DNA of 11,408 bases. Source: JBFLVN01 sp040758475. Its GTDB lineage: Bacteria > JAGRBM01. The stretch spans positions 1 to 11,408 of the forward strand of contig JBFLVN010000116.1 of NCBI GenBank assembly GCA_040758475.1, read 5' to 3'. This document shows, in pieces, positions 6,613 through 11,408 of this stretch. Positions within the stretch are counted from its first letter, which is position 1. Every line of letters begins with the position of its first letter. Position numbers and translations under genes: made by a program. The notes beneath the pieces are model-generated. The model saw nothing but the letters and a program-made list of their open reading frames with translations, was not told the DNA's origin and ran no database searches.

Positions 6613-7656
6613 TTACGGCGCGATGAGAATTTTGTAGGTTTCCGGGTCCGGATGGACCGCGAGCTGGATGGCTTTTGAGAGTTCCGAAAGCGGGAAACGG
6701 TGGCTCACGAGCGGCTCCGTCTTCACCCTTCCCGAGAATACCAGGTCGGCCGCTAATTGCTGGAGTTTGTACGAGGAGGAATAACTCCCGATCAGGTCGA
6801 TCTCCCGGCCGTAAATCAGGTTCGGATCGAAGGAGAGTTTCGTCTCCGGTGCGAACTCGGCGAAGAGGAGCACTCTTCCGCCCTTGCGGGTCAAATCAAA
6901 GGCGGCGTGGACGGCGGGAAGGGCCGGGACGCAGACCATCGTGGCATCCACGCCGTAGCCCTGGGTCACGTCTTTGACCTTTGTGGCGAGTTTTGCGTCG
7001 TCGGCTCGGAAGGCGTGGGCGGCACCCAAGGTTTTTGCCCGTTCCAAGCGGCTGTCGATTAAATCCGTCACGATGGCGAAAGCTCCGAAGGCCGCGACCG
7101 CTTGGATAAAGAGAAGGCCCATGGGGCCCGCGCCTTGGACGAGCACCCATTCGCCCGCCTGGATGCGGGCCTTGTCCAGGGCTTTGACGACGCAGTTCAA
7201 AGGCTCAACGAAACTTGCCGCCTCAAAGGCAACGGAATCGGGCAGGGGGATGACCCCGTGTTTGGCGATGTGGGGAGGGACGAGGACGTATTCGGCAAAA
7301 CCCCCGCCCGCCGGCTCGAAGCCGGCGGTGGTCGTCACATTTTTGTAAGTCGGGCACATGGAGTACGCCCCGGCGAGGCAGTACCGGCAGGCGAGGCAAG
7401 GGACATGGTGGTGGAAAACGACGCGTTGCCCCGCTTTCAGGTGGGAGATGCCCTTGCCCACTTCGGCCACTTCACCCGTCGTCTCGTGACCGAAAATGCG
7501 CGGCGGGGCTTGCAGGCCGTAGTGGATTTTCTTGATGTCCGATTGGCAGAGGCCGCAGACGCGTACGCGCACGAGGACTTCGCCGGGGCCCGCTTCGGGC
7601 CGGGGGACATCCTCGTACCGGATTTCGTCTTTTCCGCGGTAAACCGCCGCTTTCAT
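6613..7656 (-). CDS. Zinc-dependent medium-chain dehydrogenase, second copy
   Basis: This 347-residue zinc-dependent medium-chain dehydrogenase has catalytic ligands Cys37 (GLCQSD), His57-Glu58 (GHE) and Glu151 (VEPLNC), and a structural zinc lobe at Cys87, Cys90, Cys93 and Cys101 preceded by HHH. The Rossmann motif GAGPMG is at 175-180, and Asp198 (VTDLIDSRLERA) closes the second strand, favouring NAD over NADP. It resembles the threonine/sorbitol dehydrogenase group; the substrate is unknown. I start it at the ATG of MKAAVYRGKDE, the usual family N-terminus. In-frame ATGs at 7665 and 7701 would lengthen it by 3 or 15 residues; 7701 would fall at or ahead of the predicted transcription start. 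None has a clear ribosome site. It is first in the minus-strand cluster, 16 bp before the coiled-coil gene. Confidence 0.92.
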   Translation of the reverse strand: MKAAVYRGKDEIRYEDVPRPEAGPGEVLVRVRVCGLCQSDIKKIHYGLQAPPRIFGHETTGEVAEVGKGISHLKAGQRVVFHHHVPCLACRYCLAGAYSMCPTYKNVTTTAGFEPAGGGFAEYVLVPPHIAKHGVIPLPDSVAFEAASFVEPLNCVVKALDKARIQAGEWVLVQGAGPMGLLFIQAVAAFGAFAIVTDLIDSRLERAKTLGAAHAFRADDAKLATKVKDVTQGYGVDATMVCVPALPAVHAAFDLTRKGGRVLLFAEFAPETKLSFDPNLIYGREIDLIGSYSSSYKLQQLAADLVFSGRVKTEPLVSHRFPLSELSKAIQLAVHPDPETYKILIAP

Positions 7657-7704
7657 GGAGCCCATGTGCGAAAGGAAGTGCGCGCCCTCACCCCTTAGCA
7701 TTCC

Positions 7705-7733
7705 AATCTACTTCCAAGGGGTTGTCCCCGCAA
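7705..7733 (-). promoter_or_regulatory. Probable promoter of the dehydrogenase cluster
   Basis: On the minus strand TTGCGG (7733-7728) and TAGATT (7710-7705) are separated by 17 bases. Transcription would start near 7698, about 40 bases before the chosen ATG at 7656. The -35 box is one arm of a perfect palindrome at 7728-7740. Each hexamer matches consensus at 4 of 6 positions, so this is a reasonable but unproven promoter. Confidence 0.4.
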
Positions 7734-7740
7734 CTTGCGG
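7728..7740. promoter_or_regulatory. Palindromic operator candidate over the minus-strand -35 box
   Basis: CCGCAA-C-TTGCGG is a perfect six-base inverted repeat with a one-base centre. It covers the proposed -35 element of the minus-strand dehydrogenase promoter, where bound protein could block or recruit RNA polymerase. The flanking CCCC and GGGG could lengthen the stem in RNA. The binding regulator is unknown. Confidence 0.4.
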
Positions 7741-7752
7741 ATTTGGGGTTTT

Positions 7753-7775
7753 GGATCACGTGGGATATGTGATCC
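7753..7775. promoter_or_regulatory. Inverted repeat, candidate operator in divergent region
   Basis: GGATCAC (7753-7759) and GTGATCC (7769-7775) form a perfect seven-base inverted repeat with a nine-base spacer, between the two divergent promoters. The length and spacing fit a dimeric regulator site. It is not a CRP site, because the half-sites point the opposite way, and no T run follows to make it a terminator. Confidence 0.45.
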
Positions 7776-7823
7776 CGCGCACGAACTTAAAGAGCAACAG
7801 GGGCTTTATGCCGCGCCGCGGCT

Positions 7824-7850
7824 TTGACGGGGGGCGGGGCGTGGTATAAT
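7824..7850 (+). promoter_or_regulatory. Sigma70-type promoter of the Lon-N gene
   Basis: TTGACG at 7824-7829 and a perfect TATAAT at 7845-7850 are separated by 15 bases (16 if TTTGAC at 7823 is used). The spacer is a little short but both boxes are near consensus. The expected start near 7857 gives a leader of about 57 bases to the ATG at 7914. A short palindrome, CGTTT-G-AAACG (7852-7862), straddles the start point. Confidence 0.75.
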
Positions 7851-7913
7851 GCGTTTGAAACGGCTGATGGGGGTGAGTGGCCTAGTCCGAACGTCGACAG
7901 CGAGGTGGCGGCC

Positions 7914-8573
7914 ATGACCAGTCTGAAAATTCCCGAGGTCATCCCGATTTTCCCGTTGCCCGAGACCGTACTGCTTCCGAGCGAAGTCCTTCCCCTTCAC
8001 ATTTTCGAGCCCCGGTACCGCCAGATGGTTCGCGACGCTTTGCACGGGCCGCGGATCATCGGCATGACGCTCCTCCATCCCGGATACGAGAAGGACTACG
8101 AGGGCGCCCCCGGCGTGAACCCCGTGGGGTGCACGGGGGTGATCGCCCAACACCAGGAACTCCCCGACGGGCGCTTTCTCATCGTTCTTGTGGGGGCCCA
8201 GAAATTCGAAATCCGGGAGGAACTCCCCACGCCGACCCTCTACCGGCAGGTCCGCGTCCAGCACCTTCCCGACCACACGACGGCCGAAGAGCGGGCGGGC
8301 GTCCAGAGCCTTCGCATGGAACTCATCACGAACCTTCCGGTCGTCTTGCAGCAGATGCAGGGGGCGGAAGTGGCCCCGGCCGAGCTGGCGAAGCTCGACG
8401 ATTCCCAGCTCATCGCCGTGGCGACGAAGATCTTGCAGCTATCGACGGAAGAGAAGCAGAGGATTCTCGAATCCGAAAAATTGGCCGACCGTTACGTCCT
8501 TTTGCACGAATCCATGGGGCTTTTGGGCGTCATGATGCAGAGCGCCAAGAAGGACCCCACGGAGGTCAATTAG
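7914..8573 (+). CDS. Lon N-terminal (substrate-binding) domain protein
   Basis: This 219-residue protein matches the N-terminal domain of Lon protease standing alone, with no ATPase or protease domain. The signature is IPIFPLPETVLLPSEVLPLHIFEPRY (residues 10-35, described here by its PLP, LPL and IFEPRY elements), followed by a beta-rich part ending near residue 117 and a helical part to the end. Stand-alone members are widespread; their role is poorly defined and is thought to involve binding unfolded or damaged protein. I chose ATG 7914 because GAGGTGG lies five bases upstream; the in-frame TTG at 7824 is itself part of the promoter -35 box and cannot be the start. The stop overlaps the stop of the convergent YciI gene by four bases, leaving no room for a terminator. 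Cytoplasmic. Confidence 0.9.
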   Translation: MTSLKIPEVIPIFPLPETVLLPSEVLPLHIFEPRYRQMVRDALHGPRIIGMTLLHPGYEKDYEGAPGVNPVGCTGVIAQHQELPDGRFLIVLVGAQKFEIREELPTPTLYRQVRVQHLPDHTTAEERAGVQSLRMELITNLPVVLQQMQGAEVAPAELAKLDDSQLIAVATKILQLSTEEKQRILESEKLADRYVLLHESMGLLGVMMQSAKKDPTEVN

Positions 8574-8848
8574 GTCTCGGGAAAAACCTGCCGGAAGGGA
8601 AGAACTTCAACGGATTCGAAGATTCCCTGTGTTACGTAGGGGTCTTCATCGGCGATCTTCTTTGCTTCTTCGAGCGAATCCGCCCTGGTGAGAATGAGGC
8701 TCCCAGCGCCGTTGGTAAACGGCCCGGCGATCACGATTTTCCCCTGATTGGTTAATTTCTTGAGCCGCTCCAGGTGGGCGGGCCGGTGGACTTTTCGGAG
8801 TTCCTGCCCCCGCGGCCCGTCGCGGCCGATGATGACGAAGAGTTCCAT
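8570..8848 (-). CDS. YciI-like family protein
   Basis: The 92-residue protein has the YCII-related dimeric alpha-beta barrel pattern: an opening beta strand, the HRPAHLERL helix with His21 and His25, a GKIVIAGPF segment (36-44), and a SLEEAKKIADEDPYV segment with Asp69. In the family the conserved His and Asp line a putative active site. Members include dehydrochlorinase-like proteins, but most have no known reaction. Its ATG overlaps the stop of the DUF2203 gene by one base (TGATG on the minus strand), and no separate ribosome site is visible, so translation is probably coupled. The small size is normal for the family. Its 3' end meets the Lon-N gene tail to tail. Confidence 0.88.
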   Translation of the reverse strand: MELFVIIGRDGPRGQELRKVHRPAHLERLKKLTNQGKIVIAGPFTNGAGSLILTRADSLEEAKKIADEDPYVTQGIFESVEVLPFRQVFPET

Positions 8849-9300
8849 CAGTTCAGGTTGCTTTGATCCTGGCGCGCACCGTCGAGCGGGCGCCGGCCGG
8901 AAAATCCTTCGTTGGTGCCGTGGAAGTGGCGGATTTCCCGCTCACCGTACTGCCAGCAGAGGAGAATGTCCTGGGTGCCCCGGCGGGAGTAGAAATCCAC
9001 GAGCCCCATTTCGATTCCTTTGACGAGGCCTCCCGTCTCGTGGATTTTCCCGATTTCGGCGTTGATCAGGTCTACGAGCTCGCGCATCCGGTCCCGCGCT
9101 TCCGCCAGATGGGAGGGGAGGCGGAGCTTTTCGGAGAGGAGAGCCTGCTGGTCCGGAAAACCTTCCTTGGAGAGCTTTTGATAAAGTTCGTCGAATTCCG
9201 CCTTGTGGAGGTGGATGCGCCCGAAAGCCGCTTCCAGGGACGGAATGAGGGCGTTGGCTTCGGAGAGGGTGAAGTACTTTTTCCCGTTGCGGAAAATCAT
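8848..9300 (-). CDS. DUF2203 family protein
   Basis: The 150-residue protein fits the DUF2203 family of unknown function. It starts YFTLSEANALIPSLE (residues 9-23), continues with a helical middle containing RMRELVDLINAEI, and ends with the signature elements GLVDF (99-103), LCWQYGE (114-120), HFHG (125-128) and GFSGRRPL (132-139). The conserved Trp, Glu and His residues near the end suggest a binding or active site, but no reaction is known to me. I chose ATG 9300 because it gives the family N-terminus; an in-frame TTG at 9345 would add 15 unconserved residues. The ribosome site is weak. An inverted repeat lies just upstream. It is the first gene of a two-gene unit with the YciI-like protein and diverges from trxB. 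Confidence 0.87.
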   Translation of the reverse strand: MIFRNGKKYFTLSEANALIPSLEAAFGRIHLHKAEFDELYQKLSKEGFPDQQALLSEKLRLPSHLAEARDRMRELVDLINAEIGKIHETGGLVKGIEMGLVDFYSRRGTQDILLCWQYGEREIRHFHGTNEGFSGRRPLDGARQDQSNLN

Positions 9301-9309
9301 CGCTTTTTT

Positions 9310-9326
9310 AAGGCCCGATAGGCCTT
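9310..9326 (-). repeat. Inverted repeat in the DUF2203 leader
   Basis: A perfect six-base inverted repeat, AAGGCC-N5-GGCCTT, lies about ten bases upstream of the DUF2203 ATG and is followed on the minus strand by further A. In RNA it would form a hairpin next to the start codon, so it could lower or gate translation; an operator role is the alternative. It does not look like a terminator on either strand. Confidence 0.4.
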
Positions 9327-9384
9327 GACGGCGCGACGTTAGCAAAGTGCCTCCGGGAAGGCGAGAAGGGGGAGTGGAGGGCCG

Positions 9385-9412
9385 TTGACAGCCTCTGGCG
9401 CCCGGCTACCCT
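9385..9412 (+). promoter_or_regulatory. Probable trxB promoter
   Basis: A perfect TTGACA (9385-9390) is followed after 16 bases by TACCCT (9407-9412), which keeps the TA...T core of the -10 box. The predicted start near 9419 gives a leader of about 65 bases to the trxB ATG. Confidence 0.55.
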
Positions 9413-9428
9413 GCCGAATCCATTCGGC
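9413..9428. promoter_or_regulatory. Palindrome at the trxB transcription start, candidate operator
   Basis: GCCGAAT-CC-ATTCGGC is a perfect seven-base inverted repeat with a two-base centre. It begins directly after the -10 box and spans the predicted start point, a classic place for a repressor site. An RNA hairpin is unlikely with a two-base loop, so DNA binding by a dimer is the better reading. The regulator is unknown. Confidence 0.5.
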
Positions 9429-9483
9429 CCTCGGCGGCATCCAACAGGATGCCCGCCTGCCGGGAAACGGGTCCACCCCCACC

Positions 9484-10431
9484 ATGAGCAACAAGGTTGA
9501 AAAGCTGATCATCCTCGGAACGGGCCCGGCAGGCCTGACGGCGGCCATCTACGCGGCGAGGGCCAATCTAAATCCCCTCGTGATCGAAGGCCTCCAGCCC
9601 GGCGGCCAGCTCACCATCACGACCGACGTGGAGAACTATCCGGGTTACCCCGGCGGCATCCAGGGCCCCGAGATGATGGAGCAGTTCCGCAAACAGGCCG
9701 AACGGTTCGGCACGCGCTTCATCCAGGGGGATTGCACGAAAGTGGACCTCACCAAGCGCCCCTTCCGGCTGTGGGTGGGGGAGCAGATCCTCTCGTGCCA
9801 CGCCCTCGTCATTTCGACGGGCGCTTCGGCCAAGCTCCTGGGGATCCCCTCGGAAAAGAAACTCATGGGCTACGGCGTCTCGGCCTGCGCCACGTGCGAC
9901 GGCTTTTTCTTCAAGAACCAGGAAGTGGCCCTCGTGGGCGGCGGCGATACGGCCATGGAAGAGGCGCTCTATCTCACCAAGATGTGCGGCAAGGTCTACG
10001 TGATCCACCGCCGGGACAAGCTCCGGGCTTCCAAGATCATGCAGGAGCGGGCGCTCAAGAACGAGAAGATCCGCTTCGTGTGGGATTCGGAAGTGGACGA
10101 AGTCCTGGGAGAGCCCGGTCACGGTGGGGGCGTCAAAGGCGTGCGGGTCAAGAATTTGAAGACCGGCGAGAAGACCACGCTCAAAGTGACGGGCCTCTTC
10201 GTCGCCATCGGCCACCAGCCCAACACGAGCCTTTTTGAGGGCCAGCTCAATACGAACGAAGCGGGTTACCTGTGGGTAAAGCCCGGCAGCACGTATACGA
10301 ACGTGGAAGGCGTCTTCGCCGCGGGCGACGTAGCCGACCCCCACTACCGGCAGGCCGTCACGGCGGCCGGGACAGGATGCATGGCGGCCATCGACGCCGA
10401 ACGCTGGCTCGCGGCTCAGGGCGTTGAATAA
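9484..10431 (+). CDS. trxB: Thioredoxin reductase (NADPH)
   Basis: This 315-residue flavoprotein reduces thioredoxin with NADPH in the cytoplasm. The FAD-binding motif is GTGPAGLTAAIYAAR (12-26). The redox pair is Cys135 and Cys138 in ACATCDG, matching the family's CATC. The NADPH domain has GGGDTAMEEA (152-161) and HRRDKLRAS (175-183), the basic residues that recognise the NADP phosphate. The second FAD motif GDVADPHYRQAVTAAGTGC (281-299) closes the fold. Length is typical of the low-molecular-weight bacterial enzyme. I chose ATG 9484; the in-frame TTG at 9385 is part of the promoter -35 box. No clear ribosome site precedes the ATG. No thioredoxin gene is in the window. It is followed after 74 bp by an Fe-S carrier gene on the same strand. 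Confidence 0.96.
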   Translation: MSNKVEKLIILGTGPAGLTAAIYAARANLNPLVIEGLQPGGQLTITTDVENYPGYPGGIQGPEMMEQFRKQAERFGTRFIQGDCTKVDLTKRPFRLWVGEQILSCHALVISTGASAKLLGIPSEKKLMGYGVSACATCDGFFFKNQEVALVGGGDTAMEEALYLTKMCGKVYVIHRRDKLRASKIMQERALKNEKIRFVWDSEVDEVLGEPGHGGGVKGVRVKNLKTGEKTTLKVTGLFVAIGHQPNTSLFEGQLNTNEAGYLWVKPGSTYTNVEGVFAAGDVADPHYRQAVTAAGTGCMAAIDAERWLAAQGVE

Positions 10432-10449
10432 GCCCTGGCGGGGCACCCC

Positions 10450-10478
10450 TTGAAGCTCTCCGGCCGAATCTCAATACT
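10450..10478 (+). promoter_or_regulatory. Weak candidate promoter of the Fe-S carrier gene
   Basis: TTGAAG (10450-10455) and AATACT (10473-10478) are separated by 17 bases, each 4 of 6 to consensus, in the 74-bp gap after trxB. It could give the Fe-S carrier its own transcription besides read-through from trxB. I see no terminator in the gap and no recognisable IscR site. Confidence 0.3.
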
Positions 10479-10505
10479 TAGAGGACAGGACTGAAAGGAA
10501 ACGAA

Positions 10506-10883
10506 ATGGAAGCCACACCCCAGATCAACCACGCCCATGCTCACGAAGGTCCCATCGTGCAACTTACCGACAAGGCGGCCGAGCAGGTAAAGCGGCTTCT
10601 CGAAACGGAAAAAATCGCGGGAACCCATTTCCTGCGCGTGAAAGTTGTGGGCGGCGGCTGCTCGGGCCTCTCCTACCAGCTCGCATTCGACGACAAGCGG
10701 GTGGAAGGAGACGTGGAATATTCCTATCCACAGGGCTTTAAGGTCGTTGTGGACCCGGCCGCCCGCCAGTATCTCCACGGGACGGTGCTCGACTACGTGG
10801 ACGCCTTCGGCGGCGGAGGATTTACCTTCCGCAACCCCATGGCTAAGAGCACCTGCGGCTGCGGCAGTTCCTTTAGCGCCTGA
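10506..10883 (+). CDS. A-type iron-sulfur carrier (IscA/ErpA/HesB family)
   Basis: This 125-residue protein has the three conserved cysteines of A-type carriers, Cys52 (GGGCSGLSY), Cys117 and Cys119 (TCGCGSSF), which bind and pass on Fe-S clusters to target enzymes in the cytoplasm. The core (about 16-125) starts with VQLTDKAAEQVKRLL and has normal length. The first 15 residues are an extension with His9, His11 and His13, unlike the short N-terminus of most members. The subtype (IscA, SufA or ErpA) cannot be settled by eye, so I give no symbol. AAAGGAAA just before the ATG is a fair ribosome site. It follows trxB; no other isc or suf gene is in view. Such carriers could serve Fe-S enzymes elsewhere in the genome. 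Confidence 0.93.
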   Translation: MEATPQINHAHAHEGPIVQLTDKAAEQVKRLLETEKIAGTHFLRVKVVGGGCSGLSYQLAFDDKRVEGDVEYSYPQGFKVVVDPAARQYLHGTVLDYVDAFGGGGFTFRNPMAKSTCGCGSSFSA

Positions 10884-10930
10884 AGCGTTCCGAATTGACG
10901 CCGCGATTGCAGTTCCACCAATTAAAGGGC

Positions 10931-11408
10931 GTGTTTTGTCCCAAATCCAGTTCGCTCGGTAGACTCGTTTTTTTAGCCAAAGTCCTGCCTTTGCTTTTCT
11001 TGGCCTGCGGCTGCGGAGCCAAAATCAATATTCAAGCCTCTCTTCCCGGCCCTCTCGTAGTAGAGAAAATGCCGGTGGAAGCCGTCGCTATCATTCCCCC
11101 TGACCTCGCAACAAAAGTCTATCTGGGGCGAGACATGGGCTTTGGGATATTTCCTATTGTTACTTGGGAAATTCCAATAGGAGAAGAAATCGCCCGATCG
11201 ACTCCAAAAATTTTGGAGCAATTCTTCCCGTCAATATCAGTGGTCGAGAAATTTCCCCAAGGCGGGGCGGCGAACTCTCTGTTCGTGGAGCCCAAACTAA
11301 GTGAATTTCGGGTGGATATGTCCCGCTTTTCCACGGCTGTTACGTTGTCTTATTTGATTTCGACGAATGAACGGATTCAAGTCTATAAAGCCGGTGCGAT
11401 GTGTTTTT
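10931..11408 (+). CDS. Putative lipoprotein, 3' partial
   Basis: A frame with no stop runs from the GTG at 10931 to the right edge (159 residues seen). The N-terminus has a polar start with Lys5 and Arg11, a hydrophobic stretch (LVFLAKVLPLLFLA, 12-25) and Cys26 in LFLAC, followed by Gly-Cys28; this fits a lipoprotein signal, although Phe at -3 is not the usual Leu. The mature part is beta-rich, with VEAVAIIPPDLA, an IGEEIARSTPKILEQFF helix and FRVDMSRFSTAVTLSY. The pattern loosely recalls small outer-membrane lipoproteins of the YajG type (inference, low confidence). The frame is also open upstream, with TTG codons at 10895 and 10907, so the start is uncertain. GC is about 49% by hand count, against about 64% in parts of trxB. 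It lies 47 bp after the Fe-S carrier gene. Confidence 0.7.
   Translation, partial: MFCPKSSSLGRLVFLAKVLPLLFLACGCGAKINIQASLPGPLVVEKMPVEAVAIIPPDLATKVYLGRDMGFGIFPIVTWEIPIGEEIARSTPKILEQFFPSISVVEKFPQGGAANSLFVEPKLSEFRVDMSRFSTAVTLSYLISTNERIQVYKAGAMCF

Noticed and set aside
7753..7775. CRP-type binding site
   Set aside because: The half-sites read ATCAC...GTGAT, reversed from TGTGA...TCACA, and the spacing is wrong.
7824..7913. TTG at 7824 as the start of the Lon-N gene
   Set aside because: It coincides with the -35 box of a near-consensus promoter; ATG 7914 has GAGGTGG five bases upstream and the family N-terminus.
9385..9483. TTG at 9385 as the start of trxB
   Set aside because: It is the first base triplet of a perfect TTGACA box, and the 33 extra residues are not part of the family; ATG 9484 fits the usual N-terminus.
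9568..10446. Open frame of 292 codons opposite trxB
   Set aside because: It is antisense to a fully conserved enzyme and shows no motif or ribosome site.
1..11408. CRISPR array, transposon, phage or toxin-antitoxin genes, tRNA or riboswitch
   Set aside because: No regular spaced repeats, transposase or integrase motifs, long terminal repeats or tRNA-like folds were seen; nearly all sequence is accounted for by conserved genes.

Overview
The window is a compact, GC-rich (roughly 60% or more) bacterial chromosome segment with thirteen protein-coding genes, no RNA gene, no CRISPR array and no mobile element that I can recognise. The genes are short-spaced and conserved in type: thioredoxin reductase, A-type Fe-S carrier, Lon-N protein, DUF2203, YciI, formate/nitrite transporter. 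A likely signal-peptidase site in the first gene and a lipoprotein signal in the last suggest a Gram-negative organism. The mixture would fit Deltaproteobacteria-like, Acidobacteria-like or candidate-phylum lineages, but nothing in the window fixes the taxon.

Layout. (1) Positions 3-3527, plus strand: a likely exported protein of unknown function (5' end outside the window), a histidine kinase with six predicted membrane spans and no partner response regulator in view, and a formate/nitrite-family channel. Gaps of 9 and 6 bp suggest one transcript. (2) Positions 3595-7656, minus strand: a zinc-dependent medium-chain dehydrogenase, a membrane-anchored coiled-coil protein with a Cys-rich C-terminal domain, a second zinc-dependent dehydrogenase, and a ferritin-like diiron oxygenase-type protein. 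The first three are tightly spaced. The diiron gene follows after 107 bp and may have its own promoter. (3) Positions 7657-7913: a divergent control region with a near-consensus plus-strand promoter, a plausible minus-strand promoter and two inverted repeats. (4) Positions 7914-9300: a Lon N-terminal-domain protein whose stop overlaps that of a convergent, translationally coupled DUF2203-YciI pair. (5) Positions 9301-10883: a control region with a sigma70-like promoter and a palindrome at the predicted transcription start, then thioredoxin reductase and an IscA/ErpA-type Fe-S carrier. (6) Positions 10931-11408: the 5' part of a lipoprotein gene running off the window, clearly lower in GC (about 49% by hand count).

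How the parts may work together. The first cluster looks like envelope sensing linked to small-anion transport. The minus-strand cluster looks like a small oxidoreductase pathway in which two alcohol/polyol-type dehydrogenases and a diiron enzyme act on unknown substrates, with a membrane coiled-coil protein of unknown role between them. TrxB and the Fe-S carrier form a thiol-redox and Fe-S maintenance pair. The most original material is the Cys-rich coiled-coil protein in the dehydrogenase/diiron cluster, the orphan six-span kinase linked to an anion channel, and several inverted repeats placed at or near predicted promoters. All regulatory calls come from reading the sequence only.
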